Below, in pieces: positions 22,714 to 30,666 of a DNA stretch of 64,000 nucleotides. Both the position numbers and the translations under genes were made by a program. Each line of letters opens with the position of its first letter. Position 1 is the first letter of the stretch. Source of the stretch: Motilibacter peucedani (GTDB lineage Bacteria > Actinomycetota > Actinomycetes > Motilibacterales > Motilibacteraceae); contig NZ_RBWV01000013.1 of assembly GCF_003634695.1 (NCBI RefSeq), positions 62,001 to 126,000 of the forward strand. Reading direction: 5' to 3'. The notes beneath the pieces were generated by a model that saw only the letters and a list, made by a program, of their open reading frames with translations, was not told the origin of the DNA and made no database searches.

Positions 22714-24096
22714 ATGGCACTCACACGGCGCGGGTTCCTCGGCGGGGCGGTGGGCGCAGCGGCGCTGGTCGGTCTCGGCGCGTGCTCCTCCAAGCACTCC
22801 GACGGCACGAGCAGCGACGCCGCAGGCAGCGCGCCGGCCTCGAGCGGCGGGGCGTCCACGGCGGCCGGCTCGAAGGCCAGCTCCGGGCCCGTCACGGGCA
22901 AGCTCACCTTCGCCTTCTGGGGCGGCAGCGTCGGCGAGACGGCCGGCTTCACCTACGCCAAGAAGAAGTTCGAGGAGGCCAACCCCGGGGCCACCGTGCA
23001 GCTGAAGGCCGTGCCCTACGACGGGTTCTTCAGCGGCATCGACCGCGGCATCCAGGCGGGCAACGCGCCCGACATCTTCCGCGTCGACTACACGACGATC
23101 GGCAAGTACAGCGCGAAGGGCGTGCTGCTCGACCTGACGCCCTACGTCTCGGCCGCGGAGTCCGACGCGTTCCTGCCGGCGCTGTGGGAGGCGGTGAAGT
23201 TCGACGGCAAGCCCTACGGCGTGCCGCACCAGACCGACACCACCTGCATCGTCTACAACAAGGCGGCGTTCGCCAGCGCCGGCATCACCGCGGTGCCCGA
23301 CAAGCTCTCGGACGCGTGGACGTGGGAGGAGTTCTCCGACGTCGCGACCAAGCTGCGCAGCAGCCTGCCGGACAACAAGTTCCCCTTCGCCTACGACTGG
23401 ACGCAGGCCGGTGCCTACCGGTGGCTCTCGTGGCTCTACCAGGCGGGCGGCACGCTGCTGACGCCCGACCTCAAGGGGACGGCGCTGCCTTCGGCCGAGG
23501 CCACCAAGGCGATGGACTTCACCAAGAGCTTCTTCGACAACAAGTGGGTGCCGAAGACCAACACCATCAAGACCAGCGTCTACTCCGACAACTTCTTCCT
23601 CAACCAGACGGTGCCGATGACGTTCATCGGCGACTTCCTGGTGCCCGAGCTCGCCGACGCGAAGTCGGGCTACAAGGGCGGCGACTGGGGCGCGACCTAC
23701 ATGCCGCAGAGCACCGCGGCGGCGTCCGACCTCGGCGGCAACGCGATCGTCGCGCTGAAGGACACGAAGAACCCGGACCTCGCCGCCGCGTTCCTCAAGT
23801 TCCTCGTCACCGAGGACTGCATGAAGTACTTCTGCGAGCAGGCGATCGAGCTGCCGACCCTGAAGTCGCTCTCGAGCGAGAGCCTGCAGTACGTCTCGCG
23901 GCCTGACGTCGTCGCCGTCTGCGCCCAGCAGGCCGCCACGATCTCCGACACCGTGGTGAAGGAGTCGACGGTCCCGGCCTTCGCCAGCATCAACACCCTC
24001 CTGCAGGACCAGCTCGAGCTGGCCTTCCACAACCAGTCGAGCGAGGCGACCCTCAAGAACATCGCCAGCGGCGTGACCAAAGCCCTCGCCGGCTGA
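22714..24096 (+). CDS. Extracellular solute-binding lipoprotein (sugar ABC importer)
   Basis: A 460-residue family 1 solute-binding protein. The N-terminus has a twin-arginine motif (TRRGFLGG) and a lipobox ending at Cys (LVGLGAC, residue 25). It should therefore be exported by Tat and anchored to the outer face of the membrane. A Ser/Ala/Gly linker precedes the mature domain (GKLTFAFWGGSVGET, NAPDIFRVDYTTI). The sugar is unknown but should be a glycoside handled by the GH4 enzyme downstream. First gene of a nine-gene cluster with short gaps or overlaps. The ATG at 22714 follows GAGGAGCAGG. Confidence 0.92.
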   Translation: MALTRRGFLGGAVGAAALVGLGACSSKHSDGTSSDAAGSAPASSGGASTAAGSKASSGPVTGKLTFAFWGGSVGETAGFTYAKKKFEEANPGATVQLKAVPYDGFFSGIDRGIQAGNAPDIFRVDYTTIGKYSAKGVLLDLTPYVSAAESDAFLPALWEAVKFDGKPYGVPHQTDTTCIVYNKAAFASAGITAVPDKLSDAWTWEEFSDVATKLRSSLPDNKFPFAYDWTQAGAYRWLSWLYQAGGTLLTPDLKGTALPSAEATKAMDFTKSFFDNKWVPKTNTIKTSVYSDNFFLNQTVPMTFIGDFLVPELADAKSGYKGGDWGATYMPQSTAAASDLGGNAIVALKDTKNPDLAAAFLKFLVTEDCMKYFCEQAIELPTLKSLSSESLQYVSRPDVVAVCAQQAATISDTVVKESTVPAFASINTLLQDQLELAFHNQSSEATLKNIASGVTKALAG

Positions 24097-24107
24097 GGAC
24101 CGGGCCG

Positions 24108-25043
24108 GTGACCCTCCTCCAGGAGCGGATGCCCACCGCGACGCCCCAGCGGCGGCGCGGCGGGCTGGCCCGCGGCCAGGCACTGGCAGCAGGTGGCTTC
24201 CTGCTGCCCAACCTCGTGCTCATCTCGGTGTTCCTGCTGCTGCCGCTGGTGCTCGCGTTCGTCATCAGCTTCGAGAAGCTGGGCTCGCTGGGGCCGGGGG
24301 AGTACCTCGGCATCAACAACTACGCCGACCTGCTCAAGGACCGCGTCTTCTGGGAGACGCTGCGCAACACCGGCGTCTTCACGCTCTTCAGCATCCCGAT
24401 CGCGATGGCAGCCGGCCTCGGCATCGCCGTGCTGCTCAACAGCGTGCTGCCCGGGCGCACCCTCTACCGGTCGATCATCTTCCTGCCCCTGGTCATCTCC
24501 GGCATCTCCACGGGCGTGCTCGGCGCGTGGATGTTCGACCAGTACAACGGCTTCGTCAACAAGTTCCTCGCCACTCTGGGCATCAGCGGACCCTCCTGGC
24601 AGGCGAACGGCACCTGGGCGATGGCCTCGGTCATCATCGTCACGGTCTGGCAGCGGGTCGGCTTCGACATGCTCATCTACCTCGCCGGTCTCCAAGGGGT
24701 GAGCTCCGAGGTGCAGGAGGCGGCGACCGTCGACGGAGCCAGCGCGTGGCAGCGCTTCCGCCACGTCGTCTTCCCGCTGCTCGGCCCGTCGACCTTCTTC
24801 CTGCTGGTCATGAACATGATCTACTCGTTCCAGGTGTTCGACACGGTCTGGGCGATGACCCGCGGCGGGCCCGACTACGCGACGACGACGGTGAGCACCT
24901 ACGCCTACCGCACGAGCTTCGACGAGCACGGGCCCCAGCAGCTCGGCTACGGCGCGGCTGTCGGCGTGGTCATCTACCTGATCACCCTCGCCATCACCGC
25001 GGCGCAGTGGCGCTTCAGCAGCACGCGCGACCAGACCGACTGA
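24108..25043 (+). CDS. Sugar ABC transporter permease (MalF/UgpA type)
   Basis: A 311-residue inner-membrane permease with six predicted helices. It carries the EAA coupling loop EVQEAATVDGASAWQRFRHV, which docks to the ATPase. It starts with GTG 12 nt after the solute-binding protein stop and is followed by the second permease. The locus encodes no ATP-binding subunit, so the transporter probably uses a shared MsiK-type ATPase encoded elsewhere, as is common in Actinobacteria. Confidence 0.93.
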   Translation: MTLLQERMPTATPQRRRGGLARGQALAAGGFLLPNLVLISVFLLLPLVLAFVISFEKLGSLGPGEYLGINNYADLLKDRVFWETLRNTGVFTLFSIPIAMAAGLGIAVLLNSVLPGRTLYRSIIFLPLVISGISTGVLGAWMFDQYNGFVNKFLATLGISGPSWQANGTWAMASVIIVTVWQRVGFDMLIYLAGLQGVSSEVQEAATVDGASAWQRFRHVVFPLLGPSTFFLLVMNMIYSFQVFDTVWAMTRGGPDYATTTVSTYAYRTSFDEHGPQQLGYGAAVGVVIYLITLAITAAQWRFSSTRDQTD

Positions 25044-25053
25044 GGAGGCGCAC

Positions 25054-25938
25054 GTGTCCACGACGACCACCCCCGCGCAGGCGCCGGCGACCTCGGCGAC
25101 CCGGCGACCGCGTACGCGTCGGAGCCCCTGGTTCTGGGCGCGCCTCGCGCTCGCCGTCGTCATCACGCTGGTCATGTTCTTCCCGCTCTACTGGATGATC
25201 CTGACCTCCTTCTCGCCGCAGTCCGAGCTCTACTCGGCCGGCCTGCGCTGGTGGCCGCACCACTTCACGCTCGACAACTACCGCGACCCGATCGACCTCT
25301 ACCCGGTGTGGCACTGGTTCTGGAACTCGTTCGTGATCGCGACGCTCACGACGCTCATCACGGTGGTGTGCAACCTGCTCGCGGGCTACGCGTTCGCGAA
25401 GATCCGCTTCCGCGGGCGCAACCCGCTGTTCCTGCTGCTGCTCTCCACGATGATGATCCCGGTGCAGGCCGTGATGGTGCCGCAGTTCAGGGTGTCGGTC
25501 GACCTCGGCCTGTTCGGCAACATCTGGGCCGTCATCCTGCCCGAGAGCGCGGCGGTCTTCGGTGTCTTCCTGGCCCGCCAGTTCTTCGTCGCGATCCCCG
25601 ACGAGCTGCTGGAGGCGGCGCGCGTCGACGGCGCCGGCCACGTGCGGGCCTTCGTGCAGATCGTCCTGCCGCTGTGCAAGCCGCTCGTCGCCGTGCTGGT
25701 GCTGCTCACCTTCTCCAGCGAGTGGAACTCGTTCGCGTGGCCGCTGGTCGCGCTGTTCAGCAACAACGAGCTCTTCACCCTGCCGCTGGGCATCGTCACC
25801 GACCTGCAGGGGCAGTACTCCTCGAACTACGGCGCCATCATGGCGATCAGCCTGCTGATGACGCTGCCCATGATCGTGCTGTTCGTGGCGTTCCAGCGCT
25901 ACTTCGTGCAGGGCCTCGCCCGCTCCGGCATCAAGTGA
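25054..25938 (+). CDS. Sugar ABC transporter permease (MalG/UgpE type)
   Basis: A 294-residue permease that partners the preceding one. Six hydrophobic segments are visible and the EAA loop reads ELLEAARVDGAGHVRAFVQI. The GTG start follows GAGGAGGCAC closely. Its stop overlaps the start of the 2-hydroxyacid dehydrogenase gene (TGATG), tying transport and metabolism in one transcript. Confidence 0.93.
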   Translation: MSTTTTPAQAPATSATRRPRTRRSPWFWARLALAVVITLVMFFPLYWMILTSFSPQSELYSAGLRWWPHHFTLDNYRDPIDLYPVWHWFWNSFVIATLTTLITVVCNLLAGYAFAKIRFRGRNPLFLLLLSTMMIPVQAVMVPQFRVSVDLGLFGNIWAVILPESAAVFGVFLARQFFVAIPDELLEAARVDGAGHVRAFVQIVLPLCKPLVAVLVLLTFSSEWNSFAWPLVALFSNNELFTLPLGIVTDLQGQYSSNYGAIMAISLLMTLPMIVLFVAFQRYFVQGLARSGIK

Positions 25939-26999
25939 TGGCCGGCGCCACGGGGACCCGCGTCTTCTCCGGGCGCGCCCGCATCAACTACCTCTCGACC
26001 ATGCGCTTCGACGAGGAGTTCCTCGCCGCGATCGAGTCGGTCGGCGACGACGTCGAGGTGCGGCAGGTCAGCGTCAGCTCGGCCGAGGAGATCGACGACG
26101 AGGTCTGGGCCCAGGTCGACGTGCTCCACACCGGCTCGGTCGTCTGCCACCCCTCGCGGGCACCGCGGCTGCGGTGGGTGCAGGTGGACACCTCTGGCGT
26201 CGACCACCTGCGCTCCGAGCCGCTGTGGGACAGCGACATCCCCATCACGACGATCGGCGGGGTCTCGCCCGTGCCGCTGGCCGAGTACGTCATGTGGGCC
26301 GTCCTCGGCACGGCCCACCGCCTGCCGGCCCTCCTCGAGACCCGCGAGCGGCGACGCTGGCCCGGGCCCGACGAGCGGTGGGCCCGCATGCTGCCCGCCC
26401 CGGTGCGCGGCGCCACGCTGGGGATCCTGGGCTACGGCCGCATCGGGCGGGAGATCGGCCGGCTGGGCCGAGTCTTCGGGATGGACGTGCTGGCGGTGCG
26501 GCGTACGCCGGGGTCCCCCGCGCGCGCTGCCGACCACTACGACCCGTCGGCCGAGCTGCAGCCCTCGGCCGACGCACCGGTCCAGGTGTTCGGGCCCGAC
26601 GGGCTGCACGAGGTGCTGGGCCGCTCGGACTACCTCGTCGTGGTCCTGCCGCTCACGGAGCAGACGGCGGGCATGCTGGACGCGCAGGCCCTCGGCGCGC
26701 TGAAGGACTCGGCGGTGATCATCAACGTGGCACGCGGTGGCATCGTCGACGAGGACGCGCTGCGGGCGGCCCTCCGGTCGGGACGCGTCCGCGCCGCGGT
26801 GCTCGACGTCTTCGCCGACGAGCCGCTCGCCCCCGACGACCCGTGGTGGGACGAGCCCAACGTCCTCGTCACGCCGCACGTCAGCGGCCTCGCGCCCGCC
26901 TACGCGGAGCAGGTGCTCGAGATCGTCTCGCAGAACCTGCGCCGGCTGCGCGAGGGACGCTCGCTCCTCAACGTGGTCGACCGGACCCTGGGGTACTGA
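25938..26999 (+). CDS. D-isomer-specific 2-hydroxyacid dehydrogenase
   Basis: A 353-residue NAD(P)-dependent oxidoreductase. The Rossmann loop is GILGYGRIGREIG. Catalytic landmarks are the Arg in NVARGGIVDEDAL, the acid partner region DVFADEP and the His in TPHVSGLAP. It presumably oxidises or reduces a sugar-derived hydroxy acid made in this pathway; the substrate cannot be named. The ATG overlaps the permease stop. Presence of such an enzyme in a GH4 sugar locus is uncommon and hints at an unusual substrate. Confidence 0.87.
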   Translation: MAGATGTRVFSGRARINYLSTMRFDEEFLAAIESVGDDVEVRQVSVSSAEEIDDEVWAQVDVLHTGSVVCHPSRAPRLRWVQVDTSGVDHLRSEPLWDSDIPITTIGGVSPVPLAEYVMWAVLGTAHRLPALLETRERRRWPGPDERWARMLPAPVRGATLGILGYGRIGREIGRLGRVFGMDVLAVRRTPGSPARAADHYDPSAELQPSADAPVQVFGPDGLHEVLGRSDYLVVVLPLTEQTAGMLDAQALGALKDSAVIINVARGGIVDEDALRAALRSGRVRAAVLDVFADEPLAPDDPWWDEPNVLVTPHVSGLAPAYAEQVLEIVSQNLRRLREGRSLLNVVDRTLGY

Positions 27000-27004
27000 G
27001 CGCG

Positions 27005-27760
27005 ATGCTGAGCCACGAGAGGCAGCGCGAGGTCCTCCGCCAGCTGCGGCTGCACGGCGGCGGCAACGTGCGCGAGCTGGCGGCCGCGGTCGGTGTCAGC
27101 CCGTCGACCATCCGGCGCGACCTGACGGAGATGGGTGAGCAGGGCCTGCTGCGCCGCGTCCACGGCGGCGCCAGCCTGCCCGACGAGCTCGAGATCACCC
27201 CGACCGCCCGCCAGCTCGAGCAGTCGGCCGAGAAGCGGCGCATCGGGCTGGCAGCCACCGCCCTGGTCGAGGACCGCTCGACCGTGCTCATCACCGGCGG
27301 CACGACCACCGAGGCGATGCTCCCGCACCTGCAGGGCAGAGAGGGGCTCACCGTCATCACCAACGGGCTCAACGTCGCGGTCCAGCTCTCGCGGCTGCCC
27401 GAGGTCACCGTCGTGGTGCTCGGTGGCATTCTCCGGCACGCCGAGATGTCGCTGCTCGGCGGGCTCGCGGAGTCGGCCGTGCAGGAGTTCGAGGTCGACC
27501 TCGCCTTCACCGGCACCTACGGCATCGACCCCTCCGTCGGCCTCACCGGGGCCTCGGTGCACGAGGCGAGCACCGACCGGCGGCTGCTGCAACGGGCGCG
27601 CTCGATCGTCGTGCTGGCCGACAGCAGCAAGTTCACCCGTCGCGGGCCCGTGCGGCTGGCCGGCGTCGACCAGCTCTCGACCGTCATCACCGACACCGAC
27701 GCGCCACCTCCCGCCGTCGCCGCCCTGCGCGACGCCGGTGTCGAGGTCCGCCAGGTCTGA
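27005..27760 (+). CDS. DeoR family transcriptional regulator
   Basis: A 251-residue sugar-phosphate-responsive repressor. The N-terminal helix-turn-helix is GNVRELAAAVGVSPSTIRRD, followed by LLRRVHGGA. The C-terminal DeoR sensor domain shows ITGGTTTEAMLPHL, TNGLNVAVQL and DSSKF. It lies in the middle of the sugar locus, 5 nt after the dehydrogenase gene, and most likely regulates it. The inverted repeat at the promoter near 22629 is a candidate target. The inducer would be a phosphorylated intermediate of the pathway. Confidence 0.9.
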   Translation: MLSHERQREVLRQLRLHGGGNVRELAAAVGVSPSTIRRDLTEMGEQGLLRRVHGGASLPDELEITPTARQLEQSAEKRRIGLAATALVEDRSTVLITGGTTTEAMLPHLQGREGLTVITNGLNVAVQLSRLPEVTVVVLGGILRHAEMSLLGGLAESAVQEFEVDLAFTGTYGIDPSVGLTGASVHEASTDRRLLQRARSIVVLADSSKFTRRGPVRLAGVDQLSTVITDTDAPPPAVAALRDAGVEVRQV

Positions 27761-27790
27761 CGTCCCGCCCAGCGACCCGAGGAGAACCGC

Positions 27791-28087
27791 ATGACCACCC
27801 TGCCCCCCGAGCAGCCCGCAGCCGGCGCGATGGAGGCGCTGCGCACGGCCCAGGACCGCAGCTTCGGCAGCGTCGGCGTCCCGATGGTGCTCGCACTCGT
27901 ACCCGCCGGAGGCGACGGGCCCGTCGTGCACGACGAGCACGTGCTCCGCGAGGGCGCGGAGCTCGCCCGGCGCCTGGGCGAGGTGCGCGCCGAGCTCTTC
28001 CCCAGCCAGCGCGACGGCGACCTGGGCTGCCTCATCAGCACCGTGCAGGCACTCACCGTCACCTCCTTCGAGCCGGGCGACCGGTGA
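27791..28087 (+). CDS. Small protein of unknown function in the sugar locus
   Basis: A 98-residue acidic protein that I do not recognise. It starts at ATG 27791 with GAGGAGAACC just upstream and ends in a four-base GTGA overlap with the next gene, so it is clearly translated as part of the operon. No signal peptide, membrane segment or metal motif is visible. It contains a helical, charged middle (LREGAELARRLGEVRAELF) and a single Cys (DLGCLIS). The tight coupling suggests it works with the deacetylase-like protein that follows, perhaps as a partner subunit. Confidence 0.75.
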   Translation: MTTLPPEQPAAGAMEALRTAQDRSFGSVGVPMVLALVPAGGDGPVVHDEHVLREGAELARRLGEVRAELFPSQRDGDLGCLISTVQALTVTSFEPGDR

Positions 28088-28791
28088 GCCCCCTCGGGTT
28101 CGCCGGCCACCAGGAGGCGCTGTCGCAGGGCAGGTTCGTCCGTGTCCTCAACTTCCACAACACCGCCGAGGCCTCGCGCGGCGCGCTGCGCTCGGACCTC
28201 GCGAAGCTGCGGGAGACCTTCGCCGGCGTGACGCTCGAGGAGCTCGACGGCTTCTTCGCGACAGGCACCTGGTCGGAGGACCGGCCGGCCGTCATCCCGG
28301 TGTTCTACGAGGGCTACCGCAACAACGTCGAAGTCGCTGCGCCCGTCTGCGACGAGCTCGGCCTCACCGCCTGGTTCTTCGTCTGCACCGGCTTCGTCGA
28401 CTGCCCGCCCGCGGAGCAGGAGCAGTTCGCCCGCTCGCACAACATCGACCTGCTGCCCGCGGAGTTCGGGCGCGACCGGCTGGCGATGTCGTGGGACGAG
28501 GTGGGCGAGCTCTCGACCCGACACGTCGTCACTCCGCACACCGCGTCGCACGACGGCATCGCCGACATCGTCACCGACGACGACCTCGAGCGCGAGATCG
28601 TCGAGCCCAAGCGGCGGATGGACGCGGTCACCGGCCAGAGCGCGCCGGCGATGGCCTACCTCTGGGGCTCGCCGTTCGGCACCAGCCGCCGGCACGACGA
28701 CGCGGTCCGCGCCGCGGGCTACCGCTACGTCTTCAGCAACACCATGGTGCAGCAGGTGGGGAGCCTCCCCGCCGCGCAGAGGGGAGCCTGA
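28084..28791 (+). CDS. Polysaccharide-deacetylase-fold protein with altered active site
   Basis: A 235-residue NodB-like protein. The expected TFDDG motif reads VFYEGYRNN, so the catalytic base Asp is Tyr and the metal-ligand Asp is Glu. The second motif keeps both His (PHTASHDG). The usual Arg-containing third motif reads WGSPFG. A hydrophobic strand (LTAWFFVCTGFVDCP) and the C-terminal AAGYRYVFS fit the fold. No signal peptide is seen, so it is cytoplasmic. Activity as a classical deacetylase is doubtful; it may act on a sugar with different chemistry or bind without catalysis. It overlaps the preceding small gene and precedes the GH4 gene by 4 nt. Confidence 0.78.
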   Translation: MSPLGFAGHQEALSQGRFVRVLNFHNTAEASRGALRSDLAKLRETFAGVTLEELDGFFATGTWSEDRPAVIPVFYEGYRNNVEVAAPVCDELGLTAWFFVCTGFVDCPPAEQEQFARSHNIDLLPAEFGRDRLAMSWDEVGELSTRHVVTPHTASHDGIADIVTDDDLEREIVEPKRRMDAVTGQSAPAMAYLWGSPFGTSRRHDDAVRAAGYRYVFSNTMVQQVGSLPAAQRGA

Positions 28792-28795
28792 GCAG

Positions 28796-30157
28796 ATGCG
28801 TCGCAGCCTGGTGCTCATCGGTGCGGGGAGCGCGGTCTTCACCCGCGGCCTGCTGGCCGACCTCATCTCCGCGACCGACCTGGGGGAGTGGGACATCCGG
28901 CTCGTCGACGTCGACGGCGTCGCCCTCTCCACGGCGCAGGGGCTGGCCGAGCGGATGGTCGCCGCGCGGGGCGCTGAGGGATCCATCAGCGTCAGGGGCT
29001 CCACCGACCGGCGCGACGTCCTGCCTGGCGCCGACTTCGTCGTGACCTGCGTCGGAGTGGGTGGGCGCCCGGGCTGGCAGGCCGACCACGAGGTGTGCCA
29101 GCGGCACGGCGTCTTCCAGCCCGTCGGCGACTCCGTCATGCCGGGCGGGATCTCCCGCCTGCTCCGCACGGTGCCGGTCATGGTGGACATCGCCCGCGAC
29201 GTCCTCGAGCTGGCGCCGGACGCCTTCTTCTTCAACTACAGCAACCCGATGACGGCCAACGTCATGGCGATGACGTCCTACGCCGGCGCCCACGACCTCG
29301 TCGGGCTGTGCCACGGGATGCACCACGTGCAGCGCCACCTGGCCGCCTACATCGGTGCCCCGTTCGAGCAGACGTCGACGCTCTACGCAGGCATCAACCA
29401 CCTGACCTTCATCTACGACTTCCGGCGCAGCGGCGTCGACGCGTGGCCCGAGGTGCGCGCGAAGGTCGAGCGCGAGCTCGCGCAGCCCCTCGACCCGGCC
29501 GACCTGGGCGACATCTTCTCCGAGGCCACGACCGCGTGGAACAACCCCTTCTCGTGGGAGCTGTTCCTGCGCTACGGCGCCTTCCCGGCCGCCGAGGACC
29601 GCCACGTCACCGAGTTCTTCCCGCAGCGGTGGCCGCGCGGCGCCTACTACGGCAAGACCCTCGGCGTGGACGCGTTCTCCGTGCCCGAGATCCTCGAGTG
29701 GGGGGAGGAGCGCTATCAGGCCATGGCTCGGCAGGCCGACGGCACCGAGCCCCTCGACGAGAGCATCTTCGAGCGCTCCAGCGGCGAGCAGGAGCAGCTG
29801 GTGGCGATCCTCCGGTCGGTGAGCAGGGACTCGCGCGAGATGTTCTCGTGCAACGTCGTGAACAACGGTGCGGTGCCCGGCCTCCCCGACGACGCGGCGC
29901 TCGAGATCCCCGGGGTCGCGACCGCACGGGGCATCCGGCCGGTCAGCGTGCCCGACCTCGGGGCCCCGCTGACCGCGATCATCAACGCCCGGCTGTCCTC
30001 GGTCTACCTGGCCGTCGAGGCGGCCATGACGGGCAGCCGCGACCTCGCCGTGGAGGCGGTGCTGGCCGACGGGGCGGTGACCGACCCCGGTGCTGCGGCC
30101 GAGCTGACCGACGCGCTCATCGCCGCGCAGCTCGAGCACCTGCCCCTGTTCCGCTGA
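28796..30157 (+). CDS. GH4 family NAD-dependent glycosidase
   Basis: A 453-residue glycoside hydrolase family 4 enzyme, the family that cleaves alpha- or beta-glycosides by a redox-elimination route using NAD+ and Mn2+. The NAD loop is VLIGAGSAVFTRGLL. Metal and substrate residues are in NYSNPM, LCHGMHH (Cys and His) and GINHLTF. Members act on maltose, melibiose, galacturonides or phospho-glycosides; the specificity here is open. The ATG follows AGGGGAGCC. It is the catabolic centrepiece of the locus. Confidence 0.9.
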   Translation: MRRSLVLIGAGSAVFTRGLLADLISATDLGEWDIRLVDVDGVALSTAQGLAERMVAARGAEGSISVRGSTDRRDVLPGADFVVTCVGVGGRPGWQADHEVCQRHGVFQPVGDSVMPGGISRLLRTVPVMVDIARDVLELAPDAFFFNYSNPMTANVMAMTSYAGAHDLVGLCHGMHHVQRHLAAYIGAPFEQTSTLYAGINHLTFIYDFRRSGVDAWPEVRAKVERELAQPLDPADLGDIFSEATTAWNNPFSWELFLRYGAFPAAEDRHVTEFFPQRWPRGAYYGKTLGVDAFSVPEILEWGEERYQAMARQADGTEPLDESIFERSSGEQEQLVAILRSVSRDSREMFSCNVVNNGAVPGLPDDAALEIPGVATARGIRPVSVPDLGAPLTAIINARLSSVYLAVEAAMTGSRDLAVEAVLADGAVTDPGAAAELTDALIAAQLEHLPLFR

Positions 30158-30162
30158 CTGCC

Positions 30163-30663
30163 GTGCCCCGGCGCATCCTCGTGGTCGGCGCCACCCGGGT
30201 CCTGCGGCCTGCGGTGCTCCGGCTGGCCGACGACGGCTGGCGGGTGGTCGCGGTCGCGCGCACGGGTGACGAGCTCGAGCGACTGGCCGACGAGCGGCGC
30301 GGCAGCATCGCGCCCCTGGCGGCGGACCGGACGCGGACGAAGGAGCTGCGGGCGCGCCTGACGTCGGCCGGCACGCTGGACGCCGCGCTCGTCTACGCGC
30401 CCGGAGCGCCCGCCGCGCTGCTCGCGGTGCTGCGCCGGGCCGTGTCGGGCCCGGTGGTGCAGCTGCTGACCAGCGCCGCGGCCGCGCCCGACGGGCTGAT
30501 GCCCGCGGCCCCGGCGCAGCCGTGGCACCAGGTGGTCCTGGGATGGCGGGACGGCCGGTGGCACACACCGGAGGAGGTGTCGGCCGCCGCCCTGACCGCG
30601 TTGGCCGAGGAGCGCGACGTCGTCCTGGGCGCCGTGCGGCCATGGGCCGAACGCCCGCAGTGA
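30163..30663 (+). CDS. Short Rossmann-fold (SDR-like) protein
   Basis: A 166-residue protein with an N-terminal nucleotide-binding pattern (RILVVGATRVLRPAVLRLA) followed by VVAVARTGDELERLA. It resembles truncated short-chain dehydrogenases used as sugar-locus accessory proteins, but the catalytic Tyr-x3-Lys is not evident. The GTG at 30163 lies 5 nt after the GH4 stop. It is the last gene of the locus and converges with the DUF885 gene only 3 nt away. The function is unknown. Confidence 0.72.
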   Translation: MPRRILVVGATRVLRPAVLRLADDGWRVVAVARTGDELERLADERRGSIAPLAADRTRTKELRARLTSAGTLDAALVYAPGAPAALLAVLRRAVSGPVVQLLTSAAAAPDGLMPAAPAQPWHQVVLGWRDGRWHTPEEVSAAALTALAEERDVVLGAVRPWAERPQ

Positions 30664-30666
30664 CGC

